Shown here: one piece after another, positions 1-10,066 of the stretch
How the letters are laid out: each line of letters opens with the position of its first letter
Position numbering within the stretch: position 1 is the stretch's first letter
Assembly (NCBI RefSeq): GCF_002240565.1
Contig: NZ_MZMO01000001.1
Location: 682,001-746,000, forward strand
Direction: 5' to 3'
Length of the DNA: 64,000 nt
Source: Clavibacter michiganensis subsp. insidiosus
GTDB lineage: Bacteria > Actinomycetota > Actinomycetes > Actinomycetales > Microbacteriaceae
Program-made: the position numbers and the translations under genes
Notes under the pieces: generated by a model
Told to the model about the DNA's origin: nothing
Database searches by the model: none
The model's input: only the letters and a program-made list of their open reading frames with translations

Positions 1-1421
1 TCAGCGACCTCAACCTCATCCGCCGGTGGATGGCCTTCGGCCTGGTGCTGTTCATCGTCAACATCCTCACGATCCTCGTGGGCATCGGGTTCCTGGTCGC
101 CATCGACTGGCGCCTGGGCCTCGGCTTCCTCGTCTGCTCCATCCCGCTCTGGGTGTACGGCTACCTCTTCGAGCAGAAGTACTCCTCGGTGGCGCGGCTC
201 AGTCAGGACCAGTCCGGCGACCTCGCCACGAGCGTCGAGCAGTCTGTCCACGGGATCCGCGTGCTCAAGGCGTTCGGCCGAGGCAAGCACATGCACGACG
301 CGTTCGCCGAGCAGGCGGAGGAGCTGCGCGGCACGGAGATCACGAAGGCGAAGGCCATCGCCGGCATCTGGCTGTGGCTGCTGCTGGTGCCCGACCTGAC
401 CTTCGCGCTGGCGCTGCTCGGCGGCGTGCTGCTCGCCGCGGGCGGGCAGATCTCGGTGGGCGACCTGGTGGCGTTCTTCGCGACCGCCGCGGTGCTGCGC
501 TGGCCGATCGAGTCGGTGGGCTTCCTCCTGTCGATGACCTTCGACGCGCGCACGGCCATCGACCGCTACTTCGAGGTGATGGACGAGGACGACGTGATCA
601 CGGATCCCGCGACGCCCGTGCGCATCCAGGAGCCCCGCGGCCACCTCGTCTTCCGCGGCGCGCGCTTCCGCTACCAGGACGCCGTCGCGGGCCAACCCGA
701 CCTGATCGACGGGGTGGACCTCGACCTCCAGCCGGGCGAGACCATGGCGCTCGTCGGCGTCACCGGCTGCGGCAAGTCCACGCTCACGGCGCTCACGACC
801 CGGCTCTACGACGTGACGGGCGGCAGCATCGAGCTGGACGGCGTGGACATCCGCGACCTCGGGCTCGAGGAGCTCCGCCGCCGCATCGCCATGGCCTTCG
901 AGGACGCGACGCTGTTCTCCTCGACCGTCCGCGACAACGTGCTGCTCGGCCGCCCCGACCTCGCCGACGGCGGGCCCGAGGCCGAGCGGGTGCTCCAGGA
1001 GGCGCTCGACATCGCGCAGGCCGGCTTCGTGCACGACCTGCCCGACGGCGTCGAGACGACCGTCGGCGAGGAGGGGCTGAGCCTCTCCGGCGGGCAGCGC
1101 CAGCGGCTCGCGCTCGCCCGCGCGGTCGCGGCGGCGCCGGACGTGCTGGTGCTCGACGACCCGCTCTCGGCGCTCGACGTCGACACGGAGGCGCTCGTCG
1201 AGGCGGCGCTGCGCCGCGTGCTCGCGTCCACCACCGCGCTGATCGTCGCGCACCGCCCCTCGACCGTGATGCTCGCGGACCGGGTGGCGCTCATGCAGGA
1301 CGGCCGCATCATCGCGGTCGGCCGGCACTCCGACCTGCTCGCCACGAGCGAGCACTACCGGTTCGTCATCTCGAGCCTGGACGTGGAAGGGATCACCGTG
1401 CGCGAGGAGGCCTCAGCATGA
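1..1421 (+). CDS. ABC exporter subunit A, transmembrane plus ATPase (5' partial)
   Basis: This is the C-terminal 470 or so residues of a fused ABC exporter half-transporter; the reading frame is open to base 3, so the true start lies before the window. Several transmembrane helices come first, then a nucleotide-binding domain with Walker [10 protein letters not shown], signature LSGGQRQR, Walker B VLVLDDP and H-loop AHRPST. The residue after the Walker B aspartate is Asp (DDP), not the usual catalytic Glu, which is the mark of the degenerate site in heterodimeric exporters. The stop overlaps the next start as ATGA, so the two subunits are probably translationally coupled and work as a heterodimer in the membrane. 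The substrate (lipid, peptide or drug) cannot be told from the sequence. Confidence 0.93.
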   Translation, partial: SDLNLIRRWMAFGLVLFIVNILTILVGIGFLVAIDWRLGLGFLVCSIPLWVYGYLFEQKYSSVARLSQDQSGDLATSVEQSVHGIRVLKAFGRGKHMHDAFAEQAEELRGTEITKAKAIAGIWLWLLLVPDLTFALALLGGVLLAAGGQISVGDLVAFFATAAVLRWPIESVGFLLSMTFDARTAIDRYFEVMDEDDVITDPATPVRIQEPRGHLVFRGARFRYQDAVAGQPDLIDGVDLDLQPGETMALVGVTGCGKSTLTALTTRLYDVTGGSIELDGVDIRDLGLEELRRRIAMAFEDATLFSSTVRDNVLLGRPDLADGGPEAERVLQEALDIAQAGFVHDLPDGVETTVGEEGLSLSGGQRQRLALARAVAAAPDVLVLDDPLSALDVDTEALVEAALRRVLASTTALIVAHRPSTVMLADRVALMQDGRIIAVGRHSDLLATSEHYRFVISSLDVEGITVREEASA

Positions 1422-3226
1422 GCGTCACCGGAGTCACCGGCGAGGAGAGGGACGACTTCTCCCGCGCCGAGAGCAAGCAGATCCGCCGTCGGTCGACGAA
1501 GCTGCTCGTCAGCACCATCCAACCGGTCAAGCGGACGCTGATCCTCACGGCCGCGACGATCCTCGTGGCCACGGCCGCGAACGTCGCCGGCCCCGCCCTC
1601 ATCGGCGTGGGCCTCGACCGCGCGCTGCCGTCGCTGCTCGACACGGGCGACGCCACGCTGCTCGCGCTCGTGATCGGCGCGTACGTCCTGGTCGCGGTCA
1701 CGGGCGCCGTGCTGGTGGCGAAGTACCAGGTGATGTCGGCGCGCATCGCGCAGGAGATCCTCCTCGACCTCCGCAAGCGCATGTTCCTGCACACGCAGAA
1801 GCTCAGCCTGGAGTTCCACGAGACGTACACGTCGGGCCGGATCATCTCCCGCCAGACGAGCGACCTCGACTCCATCCGGGAGCTCCTCAACGGCGGCATC
1901 AACCAGCTCGTGCAGGGCGCGCTCTACATGGCGTTCACCGCGATCGCGCTGTTCTCCTTCGACTGGGTGTCGGGCCTCGTGCTGCTCGCGGCGCTCGTGC
2001 CGCTGTTCTTCCTGAGCCTCTGGTTCGCCGTGAAGTCGCAGGCGCTGTTCCGCCAGACGCGCGTGAAGTCCGCGCGGCTGATCGTGCACTTCGTGGAGAC
2101 CATGACGGGCATCCGCGCGGTGAAGGCCTTCCGCAAGGAGAAGCGCAACGCGGAGGAGTTCTCCGAGCACGTGGAGGGCTACCGCGACACCAACATGCGC
2201 GTGATCCAGGTGTTCGGCATCTTCGACCCGGGCCTCATCCTCATCGGCAACATCACGGTCGCCGTGGTGCTGCTCGTCGGCGGCCTCCGCGTCGCGGACG
2301 GGCAGCTCGGCATCGGCGCGCTGCTCGCGGTCGTGCTGTACACGCGCCAGTTCTTCGGGCCGGCGCAGGACATGGCGATGTTCTACAACAGCTACCAGTC
2401 GGCGTCGGCCGCGCTCGAGAAGATCTCGGGCGTGCTCGAGGAGGAGCCGAGCGTGCCGGATCCCGTGCAGCCGGTCGACCTGTGGGAGTCCACGGGCCAC
2501 GTCTCGTTCGAGGGCGTCGAGTTCGGCTACGGCACGGGCAAGACGATCCTGCCGCGCTTCGACCTCGACATGCCGGCGGGGCAGACCATCGCGCTCGTCG
2601 GATCCACGGGCGCGGGCAAGACGACGCTCGCGAAGCTCATCTCGCGGTTCTACGACCCGTCCGACGGGCGCGTGGCGCTCGACGGGATCGACCTCCGCGA
2701 CCTGCACCCGAAGGACCTCCGCCGCGCCATCGTCATGGTGACGCAGGAGGCGTACCTCTTCTCCGGGTCCGTGGCCGACAACATCGCCATCGGCAAGCCC
2801 GACGCGACCCGCGGCGAGATCCAGGCGGCCGCGGAGGCCGTGGGGGCGCACACGTTCATCGAGTCGCTGCCGGACGGGTACGACACGGACGTGAACAAGC
2901 GCGGCGGCCGGGTCTCGGCGGGGCAGCGCCAGCTGATCTCCTTCGCGCGGGCGTTCCTCGCGGACCCGGCGGTGCTGATCCTCGACGAGGCGACGAGCTC
3001 GCTCGACATCCCGAGCGAGCGGCTCGTGCAGCAGGGCCTCACCACGCTGCTCGCGGACCGGACGGCGATCATCATCGCGCACCGGCTCTCCACCGTCGCG
3101 ATCGCGGACCGCGTGCTCGTCATGGAGCAGGGCCGCATCGTCGAGGACGGGACGCCGGACGCGCTCATCCAGGGCACGGGCCGCTTCTCGCAGCTGCACG
3201 CGGCCTGGCGGGAGTCGCTGGTCTAG
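1418..3226 (+). CDS. ABC exporter subunit B, transmembrane plus ATPase
   Basis: This is a full-length 602-residue half-transporter with six expected membrane helices in the first 330 residues and an ATPase domain after about residue 360. Walker A is GSTGAGKTT (near residue 395), Walker B is VLILDEA with the catalytic Glu, and the H-loop is AHRLST. Its signature reads SAGQRQ rather than SGGQ. Combined with the Glu-to-Asp change in the upstream partner, one composite ATP site would be canonical and the other degenerate, as known for heterodimeric exporters. ATG at 1418 is chosen because it makes the four-base overlap with the upstream stop; the same frame is open further upstream but only as a shadow of the first gene. 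Confidence 0.95.
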   Translation: MSVTGVTGEERDDFSRAESKQIRRRSTKLLVSTIQPVKRTLILTAATILVATAANVAGPALIGVGLDRALPSLLDTGDATLLALVIGAYVLVAVTGAVLVAKYQVMSARIAQEILLDLRKRMFLHTQKLSLEFHETYTSGRIISRQTSDLDSIRELLNGGINQLVQGALYMAFTAIALFSFDWVSGLVLLAALVPLFFLSLWFAVKSQALFRQTRVKSARLIVHFVETMTGIRAVKAFRKEKRNAEEFSEHVEGYRDTNMRVIQVFGIFDPGLILIGNITVAVVLLVGGLRVADGQLGIGALLAVVLYTRQFFGPAQDMAMFYNSYQSASAALEKISGVLEEEPSVPDPVQPVDLWESTGHVSFEGVEFGYGTGKTILPRFDLDMPAGQTIALVGSTGAGKTTLAKLISRFYDPSDGRVALDGIDLRDLHPKDLRRAIVMVTQEAYLFSGSVADNIAIGKPDATRGEIQAAAEAVGAHTFIESLPDGYDTDVNKRGGRVSAGQRQLISFARAFLADPAVLILDEATSSLDIPSERLVQQGLTTLLADRTAIIIAHRLSTVAIADRVLVMEQGRIVEDGTPDALIQGTGRFSQLHAAWRESLV

Positions 3227-3240
3227 CGCCGGTGCGCGGC

Positions 3241-3280
3241 CGCGGCCCGGGCGTCCCCCAGGGGGAGGCACCGGGCCGCG
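3241..3280. terminator. Probable intrinsic terminator hairpin
   Basis: A perfect 10-bp inverted repeat (CGCGGCCCGG at 3241-3250 and its complement at 3271-3280) has an additional TCCCC/GGGGA match inside the loop. It lies between the convergent ABC exporter operon and the lipoprotein gene and could serve both strands. No clear T-tract follows, as is common in high-GC actinobacteria. Confidence 0.5.
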
Positions 3281-3318
3281 TCGCGTCCCGGCCCCGCGCG
3301 ATCAGAGGCCCCGGGCGA

Positions 3319-3756
3319 TCAGAGGTCGAGCGCGGGGGAGCCCTTCGGCAGCCATGCGTGCACGGCGTCGCCGTCCGCGGCGGTCAGCCAGCCGTCGCCG
3401 CACGTCATGGCCGCGGCGGGGGAGGGATCCGGCCACCAGGTGTCCTGCACGGCCGGCGCGGGAGCGTCGGCGGGCGCGGCGGCGCAGCCCATCCGGTCGG
3501 CCGGCGTCGCGGAGCGGAACTCGAGGATCGCGCCCTCGCCGCGGAGCGACGTCGTGATGCGGACGTCCGTCGCGTCCACGGGGATCCACGCCGGGATGCG
3601 GCCGTCGGCGTCCGCCGCCGTGGCGTAGGCCCGCGCGTCCGCCGGGGTGGTCATGCCGCCGACGGCGCTCGCCGCGCCGCAGCCGGCGAGGGTCAGCGCG
3701 AGCGCGATCGCGAGGGGCGCGGCGGCGAGGGCACGCAGGGACCGGGTGCGGGGCAT
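3319..3756 (-). CDS. Putative lipoprotein of unknown function
   Basis: This 145-residue protein starts MPRTRSLRAL, followed by a hydrophobic stretch and a lipobox LAGC at about residues 22-25, so it is expected to be lipid-anchored outside the cytoplasmic membrane. The rest (about 120 residues) contains four more cysteines and matches no family I recognise. ATG at 3756 was chosen over the longer open frame to 3825 because only it places the signal peptide at the N-terminus. It stands alone, convergent with the ABC operon. The stop codon lies inside the second copy of a short direct repeat, gcgatcagagg. Confidence 0.75.
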   Translation of the reverse strand: MPRTRSLRALAAAPLAIALALTLAGCGAASAVGGMTTPADARAYATAADADGRIPAWIPVDATDVRITTSLRGEGAILEFRSATPADRMGCAAAPADAPAPAVQDTWWPDPSPAAAMTCGDGWLTAADGDAVHAWLPKGSPALDL

Positions 3757-3896
3757 ACTCCCAGTCCAGCGGAGCGGAGTGCTCCGCGCATCGGCCGCGA
3801 GGCCCCGACCGTGGTCCCGGAGCATGACCCGTGCTCGGCCGTCAGGCGGACGGCGGCCGGCGGACGGCGGACGGCTGGTGGTCGTGCGTCAGCGGA

Positions 3897-4217
3897 TCAC
3901 GGGAACCAGCGGGCCGCCGCGAGGTCGACGCGGTAGCCCGCGGCCGTCGGGGCGTCGAGGAGCGGCGTGCCCTCGGCCTCGTAGCGGGAGCGCGCCTCGT
4001 CGGCGAGCCCGGTCGGCGGGTGCCCGCCCGCCCGGAGCACGCGCCACCAGGGCAGCCCGGAACCGTGGTAGCGCAGCACCATGCCGACGGCTCGGGCGCC
4101 GCGGCGGCCGAACACGGCGGCGACGTCGCCGTAGGTCATGACGCGGCCCGAGGGGATCTCGGCGACGACCTCGAGCACGCGGTCGGTGTACTCGCCGGGG
4201 GTGGCGAAGACGGCCAC
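3897..4217 (-). CDS. Alkyltransferase-like DNA-binding protein (ATL)
   Basis: The 106-residue protein consists only of the MGMT/Ada DNA-binding domain: IPSGRVMTYGDVAA near residue 20 is the helix-turn-helix, with the arginine-finger region following. Where true O6-alkylguanine transferases have the PCHR alkyl-acceptor cysteine, this protein has PWWR (around residues 56-59). Tryptophan in place of the cysteine is the defining feature of ATL proteins, which bind O6-alkylguanine and hand it to nucleotide excision repair without removing the alkyl group. Length agrees with ATLs (about 100 residues). It follows the GNAT gene by three bases on the same strand, so the two are probably cotranscribed. 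Confidence 0.9.
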   Translation of the reverse strand: MAVFATPGEYTDRVLEVVAEIPSGRVMTYGDVAAVFGRRGARAVGMVLRYHGSGLPWWRVLRAGGHPPTGLADEARSRYEAEGTPLLDAPTAAGYRVDLAAARWFP

Positions 4218-4220
4218 GCG

Positions 4221-4673
4221 CTAGAGCGCCAGCGCGCCGATGGCCTCGCCGTACTGGGTCTCGCCGATGACCTCGAAGCCGACGTGGGTGAAGAACTCCT
4301 CCGGGCCGTCCTCGCCCGGCTCCCACACGACCGTGAGGCGGTCGAAGCCGCGCGAGCGCGCCTCGTCCGCGAGCGCGAGGACCGCGAAGCGGCCCACGCC
4401 GTGGCCCTGCGCGTCGGCGTCGACGTTGATGCGCCAGATGCAGCTGCGGAAGATCTCCTCGTGGGCCTCGGGGTCGAAGTTGCCCATGATGAAGCCGACG
4501 ACCTCGCCGTCCTCCACGACCACGCGCGGCCAGGCGGTGGTCGGGTTGACGTAGGCCTCGGCGATGGAGTGCGACACAGGGGCGACGTAGTTCTCCTGCC
4601 CCGGCTTGAGCGTCAGCGTGTTGGCCGCCACGATCGTGCGGGCGCTCAGCTCTTCGAGTGTCATGTCGCTCAT
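4221..4673 (-). CDS. GNAT N-acetyltransferase, polyamine-acetyltransferase-like
   Basis: This 150-residue protein has a single GNAT fold. The acetyl-CoA loop appears as AQGHGVGRFAV (around residues 93-103), a variant of the Q/RxxGxG/A motif. The overall sequence (YVAPVSHSIAEAYV at the N-terminus, FFTHVGFEVIGE near the C-terminus) resembles small spermine/spermidine acetyltransferases such as the PaiA/BltD type, but the substrate is an inference. ATG at 4673 is the first start after an upstream region that is otherwise noncoding in this frame. It is the promoter-proximal gene of a two-gene unit with the ATL gene. Confidence 0.85.
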   Translation of the reverse strand: MSDMTLEELSARTIVAANTLTLKPGQENYVAPVSHSIAEAYVNPTTAWPRVVVEDGEVVGFIMGNFDPEAHEEIFRSCIWRINVDADAQGHGVGRFAVLALADEARSRGFDRLTVVWEPGEDGPEEFFTHVGFEVIGETQYGEAIGALAL

Positions 4674-4782
4674 GGGCACAGGGTATCGGGCGGGCCTCCG
4701 TCGGGCCAGGTGCCGTGGGCCCGGTCGGGAGGCCGGGCCGGGAGGCGGCGCCCGGGCGCGATTCGGCCCTGACCCGCCGATG

Positions 4783-4818
4783 TCTCGATGTCGAGAGACA
4801 GGGGTCGCCGGGTAGGCT
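4783..4818 (+). promoter_or_regulatory. icd promoter with palindromic operator
   Basis: A perfect inverted repeat TCTCGA-TG-TCGAGA (4783-4796) lies just upstream of a -10-like hexamer TAGGCT (4813-4818), about 90 bases before the icd start. The palindrome would overlap the -35 region, the usual position for a repressor. MarR- and TetR-type regulators bind sites of this shape; which regulator acts here is not known. Confidence 0.5.
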
Positions 4819-4907
4819 GGCCCACGGATCCACCGGCGACGAGCCGGGCCCGGCGCGCGCCGACGGAGACGCGCACGGAGGCGACCGACGAGCATGAGGA
4901 GGACTTC

Positions 4908-6122
4908 GTGGAGAAGATCAAGGTAGAGGGGACCGTCGTCGAGCTCGACGGCGACGAGATGACGCGCATCATCTGGCAGTCCATCAAGGACACGCTCATC
5001 CACCCGTACCTCGACATCGACCTCGAGTACTACGACCTGGGCATCGAGAAGCGCGACGAGACCGACGACCAGATCACGATCGACGCGGCGAACGCCATCA
5101 AGAAGCACGGCGTCGGCGTCAAGTGCGCGACGATCACGCCCGACGAGGCGCGCGTCGAGGAGTTCGGCCTGAAGAAGATGTGGCGCTCGCCGAACGGCAC
5201 CATCCGCAACATCCTGGGCGGCACGATCTTCCGCGAGCCCATCATCATCAGCAACATCCCGCGCCTCGTGCCCGGCTGGAACAAGCCGATCATCGTCGGC
5301 CGCCACGCGTTCGGCGACCAGTACCGCGCCACCGACTTCCGCTTCGAGGGCGAGGGCACGCTCACGATGACCTTCACGCCGAAGGACGGCTCGGAGCCGC
5401 AGCAGTTCGAGGTGTTCCAGAGCCCCGGATCCGGCGTCGCGATGGGCATGTACAACCTCGACGACTCGATCCGCGACTTCGCGCGCGCGTCGCTCTCGTA
5501 CGGCCTCGCCCGGAACTACCCCGTCTACCTCTCCACCAAGAACACGATCCTCAAGGCCTACGACGGCCGCTTCAAGGACCTGTTCCAGGAGGTCTTCGAG
5601 GCCGAGTACAAGGAGCAGTTCGACGCCGCGGGCCTCACCTACGAGCACCGCCTCATCGACGACATGGTCGCCGCCTCGCTCAAGTGGGAGGGCGGCTACG
5701 TCTGGGCGTGCAAGAACTACGACGGCGACGTGCAGTCCGACACCGTCGCGCAGGGCTTCGGCTCGCTCGGCCTCATGACGAGCGTGCTCACCACGCCCGA
5801 CGGCAAGGTCGTCGAGGCGGAGGCCGCGCACGGCACCGTCACGCGCCACTACCGCCAGCACCAGCAGGGCAAGCCCACCTCGACGAACCCCATCGCGTCG
5901 ATCTACGCCTGGACCCGTGGCCTCGCGCACCGCGCCAAGCTCGACGGCAACGACGCGCTGAAGACGTTCGCGGACACCCTCGAGGACGTCGTCATCACGA
6001 CGGTCGAGAGCGGCAAGATGACGAAGGACCTCGCGCTCCTCGTCGGCCCGGACCAGCCGTACCAGACGACCGAGGAGTTCCTCGCGTCGCTCGCGGACAA
6101 CCTGCAGACGCGCCTGGCCTGA
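4908..6122 (+). CDS. icd: NADP-dependent isocitrate dehydrogenase
   Basis: The enzyme oxidatively decarboxylates isocitrate to 2-oxoglutarate in the TCA cycle. The 404-residue protein belongs to the homodimeric, eukaryote-like subfamily: [19 protein letters not shown] at the start, the substrate loop SPNGTIRN, and [12 protein letters not shown] in the cofactor region. The start is GTG at 4908, giving VEKIKV; it sits six bases after the ribosome binding site GAGGAGG (4896-4902). The longer frame to 4788 reads through promoter sequence and is rejected. A strong hairpin terminator follows, so icd is monocistronic. A palindrome overlaps its promoter (4783-4796). Confidence 0.97.
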   Translation: MEKIKVEGTVVELDGDEMTRIIWQSIKDTLIHPYLDIDLEYYDLGIEKRDETDDQITIDAANAIKKHGVGVKCATITPDEARVEEFGLKKMWRSPNGTIRNILGGTIFREPIIISNIPRLVPGWNKPIIVGRHAFGDQYRATDFRFEGEGTLTMTFTPKDGSEPQQFEVFQSPGSGVAMGMYNLDDSIRDFARASLSYGLARNYPVYLSTKNTILKAYDGRFKDLFQEVFEAEYKEQFDAAGLTYEHRLIDDMVAASLKWEGGYVWACKNYDGDVQSDTVAQGFGSLGLMTSVLTTPDGKVVEAEAAHGTVTRHYRQHQQGKPTSTNPIASIYAWTRGLAHRAKLDGNDALKTFADTLEDVVITTVESGKMTKDLALLVGPDQPYQTTEEFLASLADNLQTRLA

Positions 6123-6155
6123 TCCCGCGGGCGTCGATCCGACGCCGCCGCACGC

Positions 6156-6193
6156 CGAGAGGCCCCGCCCCCGTTCCGGGGCGGGGCCTCTCG
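6156..6193 (+). terminator. Intrinsic terminator of icd
   Basis: A perfect 16-bp stem (CGAGAGGCCCCGCCCC at 6156-6171, complement at 6178-6193) with a 6-base loop begins 33 bases after the icd stop. Confidence 0.85.
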
Positions 6194-6368
6194 CATGCTC
6201 GCGTGAACCTCACGTGTGCAGAGGGTCGACGGGGGCCGTGGATTACTCCCTACGGTTCTGCCCATCGCGTCGACGACGCGACTCCGCGACGGGGGCTCGC
6301 GCGTTCTGCGCGTCCCGAGCTCCGCGGATCCACGAGCCGGCCGACGCCGGCGACAGGAGGGAACAGCC

Positions 6369-9300
6369 ATGCCCATCCATCGAGACCCGCAGCCGCCCGG
6401 CCGGAGGCCGCGGCTCCGAGCTGCCCGCCCGTTCGCGGTCGGCGCCATCGCGTTCGCCCTCGTGGCCGCCGGCACGACGACCGCCACCGCGGATGAAGCG
6501 CCGACCGCGTCCGTCCCCTTCGGCGCGAAGGACGGCACCTATCTCGTGACCCTGCGGGACCAGCCTGCGGCGGCGTACGACGGCACCCTCGACGGGCTGG
6601 CCCCCACGCGGGTCGAGCCGGGCGCGCGGCTCGATGCGCAGTCGGACGCCGTGCAGCGCTACTCCGACCACCTCACGCAGCTCCAGGACTCGGCCGCGGA
6701 CGCGGCGGGCGTCACCCCGACCAACCGCTACTCGCTCACCGTGAACGGCTTCTCGGCCAAGCTGACGGCGGCGCAGGTCCAGGCGCTCAGCCAGGATCGC
6801 GACGTCCTGAGCGTGGAGCCCGACCAGACCCTGCACCCCACGTCCACGCCGGACTCCCGCTTCATCGGGCTCGAGGGCGACAACGGCCTGTGGTCGAAGG
6901 TGGGCGGCGTCGACAAGGCCGGCCAGGGCACCGTGGTGGGCATCATCGACACCGGCATCGCCCCGGACAGCCCCTCCTTCGCCGGGAAGCCCCTCGGCTC
7001 CACGCCCGGGGCGGACCCGTACCGCGACGGCTCCCGCATCGACTTCCGCAAGGGGGACGGCACCGTCTTCCACGGGACGTGCCAGGCGGGCGACGGGTTC
7101 ACCGCCTCCGACTGCTCCACCAAGATCGTCGGCGCCCGTGCCTTCGAGGCCGGCCGGGCGGCGACGGACCGTCCGCTCGGGCCGCAGGAGAAGGTGTCCC
7201 CCCTCGACACGGACGGCCACGGGAGCCACACCGGGAGCACGGCCGCGGGCGACGCGGGCGTGACGGCGACCGCGGGCACCGTCCAGGAGACCATCGCGGG
7301 CATCGCGCCCGCCGCGAAGGTCGCGGCCTACAAGGTGTGCTGGGACGGGCCCGACCCGACGAAGGAGACCGATGACGGCTGCGAGCTGTCGGACATCGTC
7401 GCCGGCATCGAGCAGGCCACCGCGGACGGCGTCGACGTGATCAACATGTCGCTCGGCGGCGCAGGCAAGGCCGCGGACGCGTTCCAGCGCGCCCTCCTCG
7501 GTGCGGCGGACGCCGGCATCTTCGTCGCGGCAGCGGCGGGCAACAGCGGCCCCAATGCCGGCACGGTCTCGAACACCGAGCCGTGGATCACCACCGTCGC
7601 GGCGAGCAGCGTGCCGCGCAACTACTCCGGCACGGTCACCCTCGGCAGCGGGGCGGCCTTCGTCGGCGCCTCGATGACCGTGGGATCGCCCGTGTCGGGC
7701 CCCCTCGTGCGGGCGGCGGACTCCGGGGTGAAGGGCGCCACGTCCCCCGAGCTCTGCGGCGCGGGGACGCTGGATCCCGACAAGGTGCGCGGCCGCATCG
7801 TGCAGTGCGACCGCGGCATCGTCAACCGCATCGACAAGAGCGCCGAGGTGAAGCGCGCGGGCGGGATCGGCATGGTGCTCACCAACGTCAAGTCCGACTC
7901 CCAGGACCTCGACCTGCACACCGTCCCCACGGTCCACGTCGACGCCGACGCCCGGCAGGCGATCGTCGACTACGCGGCGAAGCCCGGTGCCACGGCGACC
8001 CTGACGAACGGCAACACGACGGGCGTCGAGCGCCCCGCGCCGCAGGTCGCGGGATTCAGCTCCCGCGGCGCCTCCGAGGAGGTCGACGGCGGCGACACCA
8101 TCAAGCCCGACATCACCGCTCCGGGCGTGGGCATCCTCGCCGCGGTCAGCGACAAGGGCGGGAAGCCCGCATTCGCCCCGGAGTCGGGCACGTCCATGTC
8201 CTCGCCGCACATCGCCGGATTCGGGCTCGTCTACCTCGGCGTCCACCCGAAGGCGTCTCCGGCGGAGGTCAAGTCGGCGCTCATGACGACCGCGACCGAC
8301 ACGCTCGGCGCCGATGGCAAGCCCGCCACGGATCCGTTCGCGCAGGGAGCGGGGCAGATCGCGCCGGACCGGTTCCTGGAGCCGGGTCTCTTCTACCCGA
8401 GCGGCGCGAAGGACTGGGCCGGCTACGCCGCGGCGACGGGGCTCGCGCTGCCGGACCCGGTGGCGCCGGTGGCCCCGTCCCAGCTGAACCTGCCGAGCAT
8501 CGGCGTCGGGAAGCTCATGGGATCCACGACCGTCACGCGCACCGTGACCTCGCTGGCCGCGGGCACCTGGACGGCATCCGTGCAGGGCGTGTCCCAGGCT
8601 GATGTGAAGGTCACGCCCGCGCGGCTGACGTTCACGGCTCCCGGCCAGACGAAGTCCTTCCAGGTGCGCATCACCGCGAAGCGCGGTGCGCCGTCCGACG
8701 CGTGGTCGACCGGTTCGCTCACCTGGACCGGATCCGCCGGCACCGTCCGCAGCCCTATCGCGGTGCGGCCGACCGCGGTCACCGCCCCGGCGACGGTCGA
8801 CGGCACGGGCACGAGCGGGAAGGCCGACGTGACGGTCGACGCGGGCGTCACGGGCCGGATCCCTCTCACGACCGCCGGGCTCACCCGCGGCAAGCTGGTG
8901 AGCGACGGCAAGACCGACCACACCGGCAGCGTCAGCACCACCGCGGGCGAGGAGTTCAAGATCACGGTGAAGGCGGGCCAGAAGGCGCTGGTCTTCGACG
9001 CCACGCCGCTCGACGGGGCCTCGGATCTCGCGATGCAGCTCGAGAAGGTGGGCAAGACGGACCGCGATCGCACCCGGGTGAGCCTGCAGGACACGCCGTC
9101 GCTGTCGGAGCGCATCGTCGTGCCGGCACCGGCGCCGGGCGACTACTTCGTCGCCGTGCAGGCCGCGAAGCTCGCGGGTTCGGCGACGAGCGTCGACTAC
9201 GACCTCACGCGGTACGACGTGCAGGGCACGGGCGGGGAGGGGTCCTTCGCGGTCTCGCCGGCTCAGCTCCCCGTCACCGCGGGGAAGAAGGCCACGTACA

Positions 9301-9959
9301 CGGCCTCGTGGTCGGGCCTCGCGGCGGGCACCTCGTACGTCGGGCTCGTCAGCTACGGCGGGAGCGCCGCCACCACGCTCGTGGGCGTCACCACGCCCCC
9401 GGCCTCGGCGGCTCCCACCGCGACCACGGCGCCGGCCATCACCGGCACGCCGGACGTCGGGCAGACGCTGACGGCGTCGACGGGCACGTGGACCCCGGCA
9501 GGCGTCACGCTCGCCACGCAGTGGCTGTCGAACGGCACGCCCATCGCCGGGGCGACGGGATCCACGTTCCGCGTGACCTCCGCGGTCGCGGGCACGGCGC
9601 TCGCCGTCCAGGTGACGGCCACCGCATCCGACGGGCAGAAGGGCGTGGCCACCAGCCCGACCATCTCCGCCCGGGACGCGGCGACGGTGCACCTGCAGGC
9701 GACGCAACCGCAGGGCGCGGCGAGCGGCACCCTGCACGTGCAGGTGTCGGTGACCTCGGCCGCGAAGCAGGCCGCCACCGGGGTGGTGCGGGTGACCGTG
9801 GACGGCGCGGAGCACGACGTGCCCCTTGACGGCTCCGGCACGGGCTGCGCGGACCTCACGGGTGTCGCACCGGGGACGCACACGGTGCAGGCCTCCTACG
9901 TGGGCGACAACCTCGTCGGCGGGGCCGCGAGCCGCGCGCAGAGGATTCGCGTGCGCTGA
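6369..9959 (+). CDS. Secreted subtilisin-like serine protease (S8), first of tandem pair
   Basis: This large exported protease (1196 residues) has an N-terminal signal peptide (hydrophobic about residues 22-40), an I9-type prodomain (about 55-155, IVxVEP-like end LSVEPDQTLHPTSTP), and an S8 catalytic domain. The triad is Asp194 (GIIDTG), His284 (DGHGSH) and Ser609 (SGTSMSSPH), with oxyanion Asn392 (AAGNSGP). A PA domain is inserted at about 425-555. Fibronectin-III-like and Ig-like beta domains fill the rest. ATG at 6369 follows AGGAGGGAA. It is a paralogue of the next gene; each has its own terminator. Clavibacter subtilases (Sbt proteins) are associated with plant colonisation, so a role in host-protein degradation is likely but inferred. 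Confidence 0.93.
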   Translation: MPIHRDPQPPGRRPRLRAARPFAVGAIAFALVAAGTTTATADEAPTASVPFGAKDGTYLVTLRDQPAAAYDGTLDGLAPTRVEPGARLDAQSDAVQRYSDHLTQLQDSAADAAGVTPTNRYSLTVNGFSAKLTAAQVQALSQDRDVLSVEPDQTLHPTSTPDSRFIGLEGDNGLWSKVGGVDKAGQGTVVGIIDTGIAPDSPSFAGKPLGSTPGADPYRDGSRIDFRKGDGTVFHGTCQAGDGFTASDCSTKIVGARAFEAGRAATDRPLGPQEKVSPLDTDGHGSHTGSTAAGDAGVTATAGTVQETIAGIAPAAKVAAYKVCWDGPDPTKETDDGCELSDIVAGIEQATADGVDVINMSLGGAGKAADAFQRALLGAADAGIFVAAAAGNSGPNAGTVSNTEPWITTVAASSVPRNYSGTVTLGSGAAFVGASMTVGSPVSGPLVRAADSGVKGATSPELCGAGTLDPDKVRGRIVQCDRGIVNRIDKSAEVKRAGGIGMVLTNVKSDSQDLDLHTVPTVHVDADARQAIVDYAAKPGATATLTNGNTTGVERPAPQVAGFSSRGASEEVDGGDTIKPDITAPGVGILAAVSDKGGKPAFAPESGTSMSSPHIAGFGLVYLGVHPKASPAEVKSALMTTATDTLGADGKPATDPFAQGAGQIAPDRFLEPGLFYPSGAKDWAGYAAATGLALPDPVAPVAPSQLNLPSIGVGKLMGSTTVTRTVTSLAAGTWTASVQGVSQADVKVTPARLTFTAPGQTKSFQVRITAKRGAPSDAWSTGSLTWTGSAGTVRSPIAVRPTAVTAPATVDGTGTSGKADVTVDAGVTGRIPLTTAGLTRGKLVSDGKTDHTGSVSTTAGEEFKITVKAGQKALVFDATPLDGASDLAMQLEKVGKTDRDRTRVSLQDTPSLSERIVVPAPAPGDYFVAVQAAKLAGSATSVDYDLTRYDVQGTGGEGSFAVSPAQLPVTAGKKATYTASWSGLAAGTSYVGLVSYGGSAATTLVGVTTPPASAAPTATTAPAITGTPDVGQTLTASTGTWTPAGVTLATQWLSNGTPIAGATGSTFRVTSAVAGTALAVQVTATASDGQKGVATSPTISARDAATVHLQATQPQGAASGTLHVQVSVTSAAKQAATGVVRVTVDGAEHDVPLDGSGTGCADLTGVAPGTHTVQASYVGDNLVGGAASRAQRIRVR

Positions 9960-9978
9960 TCCTCGCGGGGCGACGAGC

Positions 9979-10010
9979 GGAGGGCGGGTGCCGGCTGGCA
10001 CCCGCCCTCC
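9979..10010 (+). terminator. Intrinsic terminator of first subtilase
   Basis: A perfect 14-bp stem (GGAGGGCGGGTGCC, 9979-9992, complement 9997-10010) with a GGCT tetraloop begins 20 bases after the protease stop. Confidence 0.85.
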
Positions 10011-10066
10011 GTCGTGCGTGCGGCACCCGATCAGCACACGAGAGGGAGCGGTGGTTCCTGAAAGGC

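Noticed and set aside
1355..3271. A 638-codon minus-strand frame opposite ABC subunit B
   Set aside because: Shadow of the exporter gene; Arg/Glu/His-rich translation without any family pattern.
3842..3885. Repeated CGGACGGCGG units
   Set aside because: Short, imperfect low-complexity GC repeat before the ATL gene; no array structure or spacer pattern.
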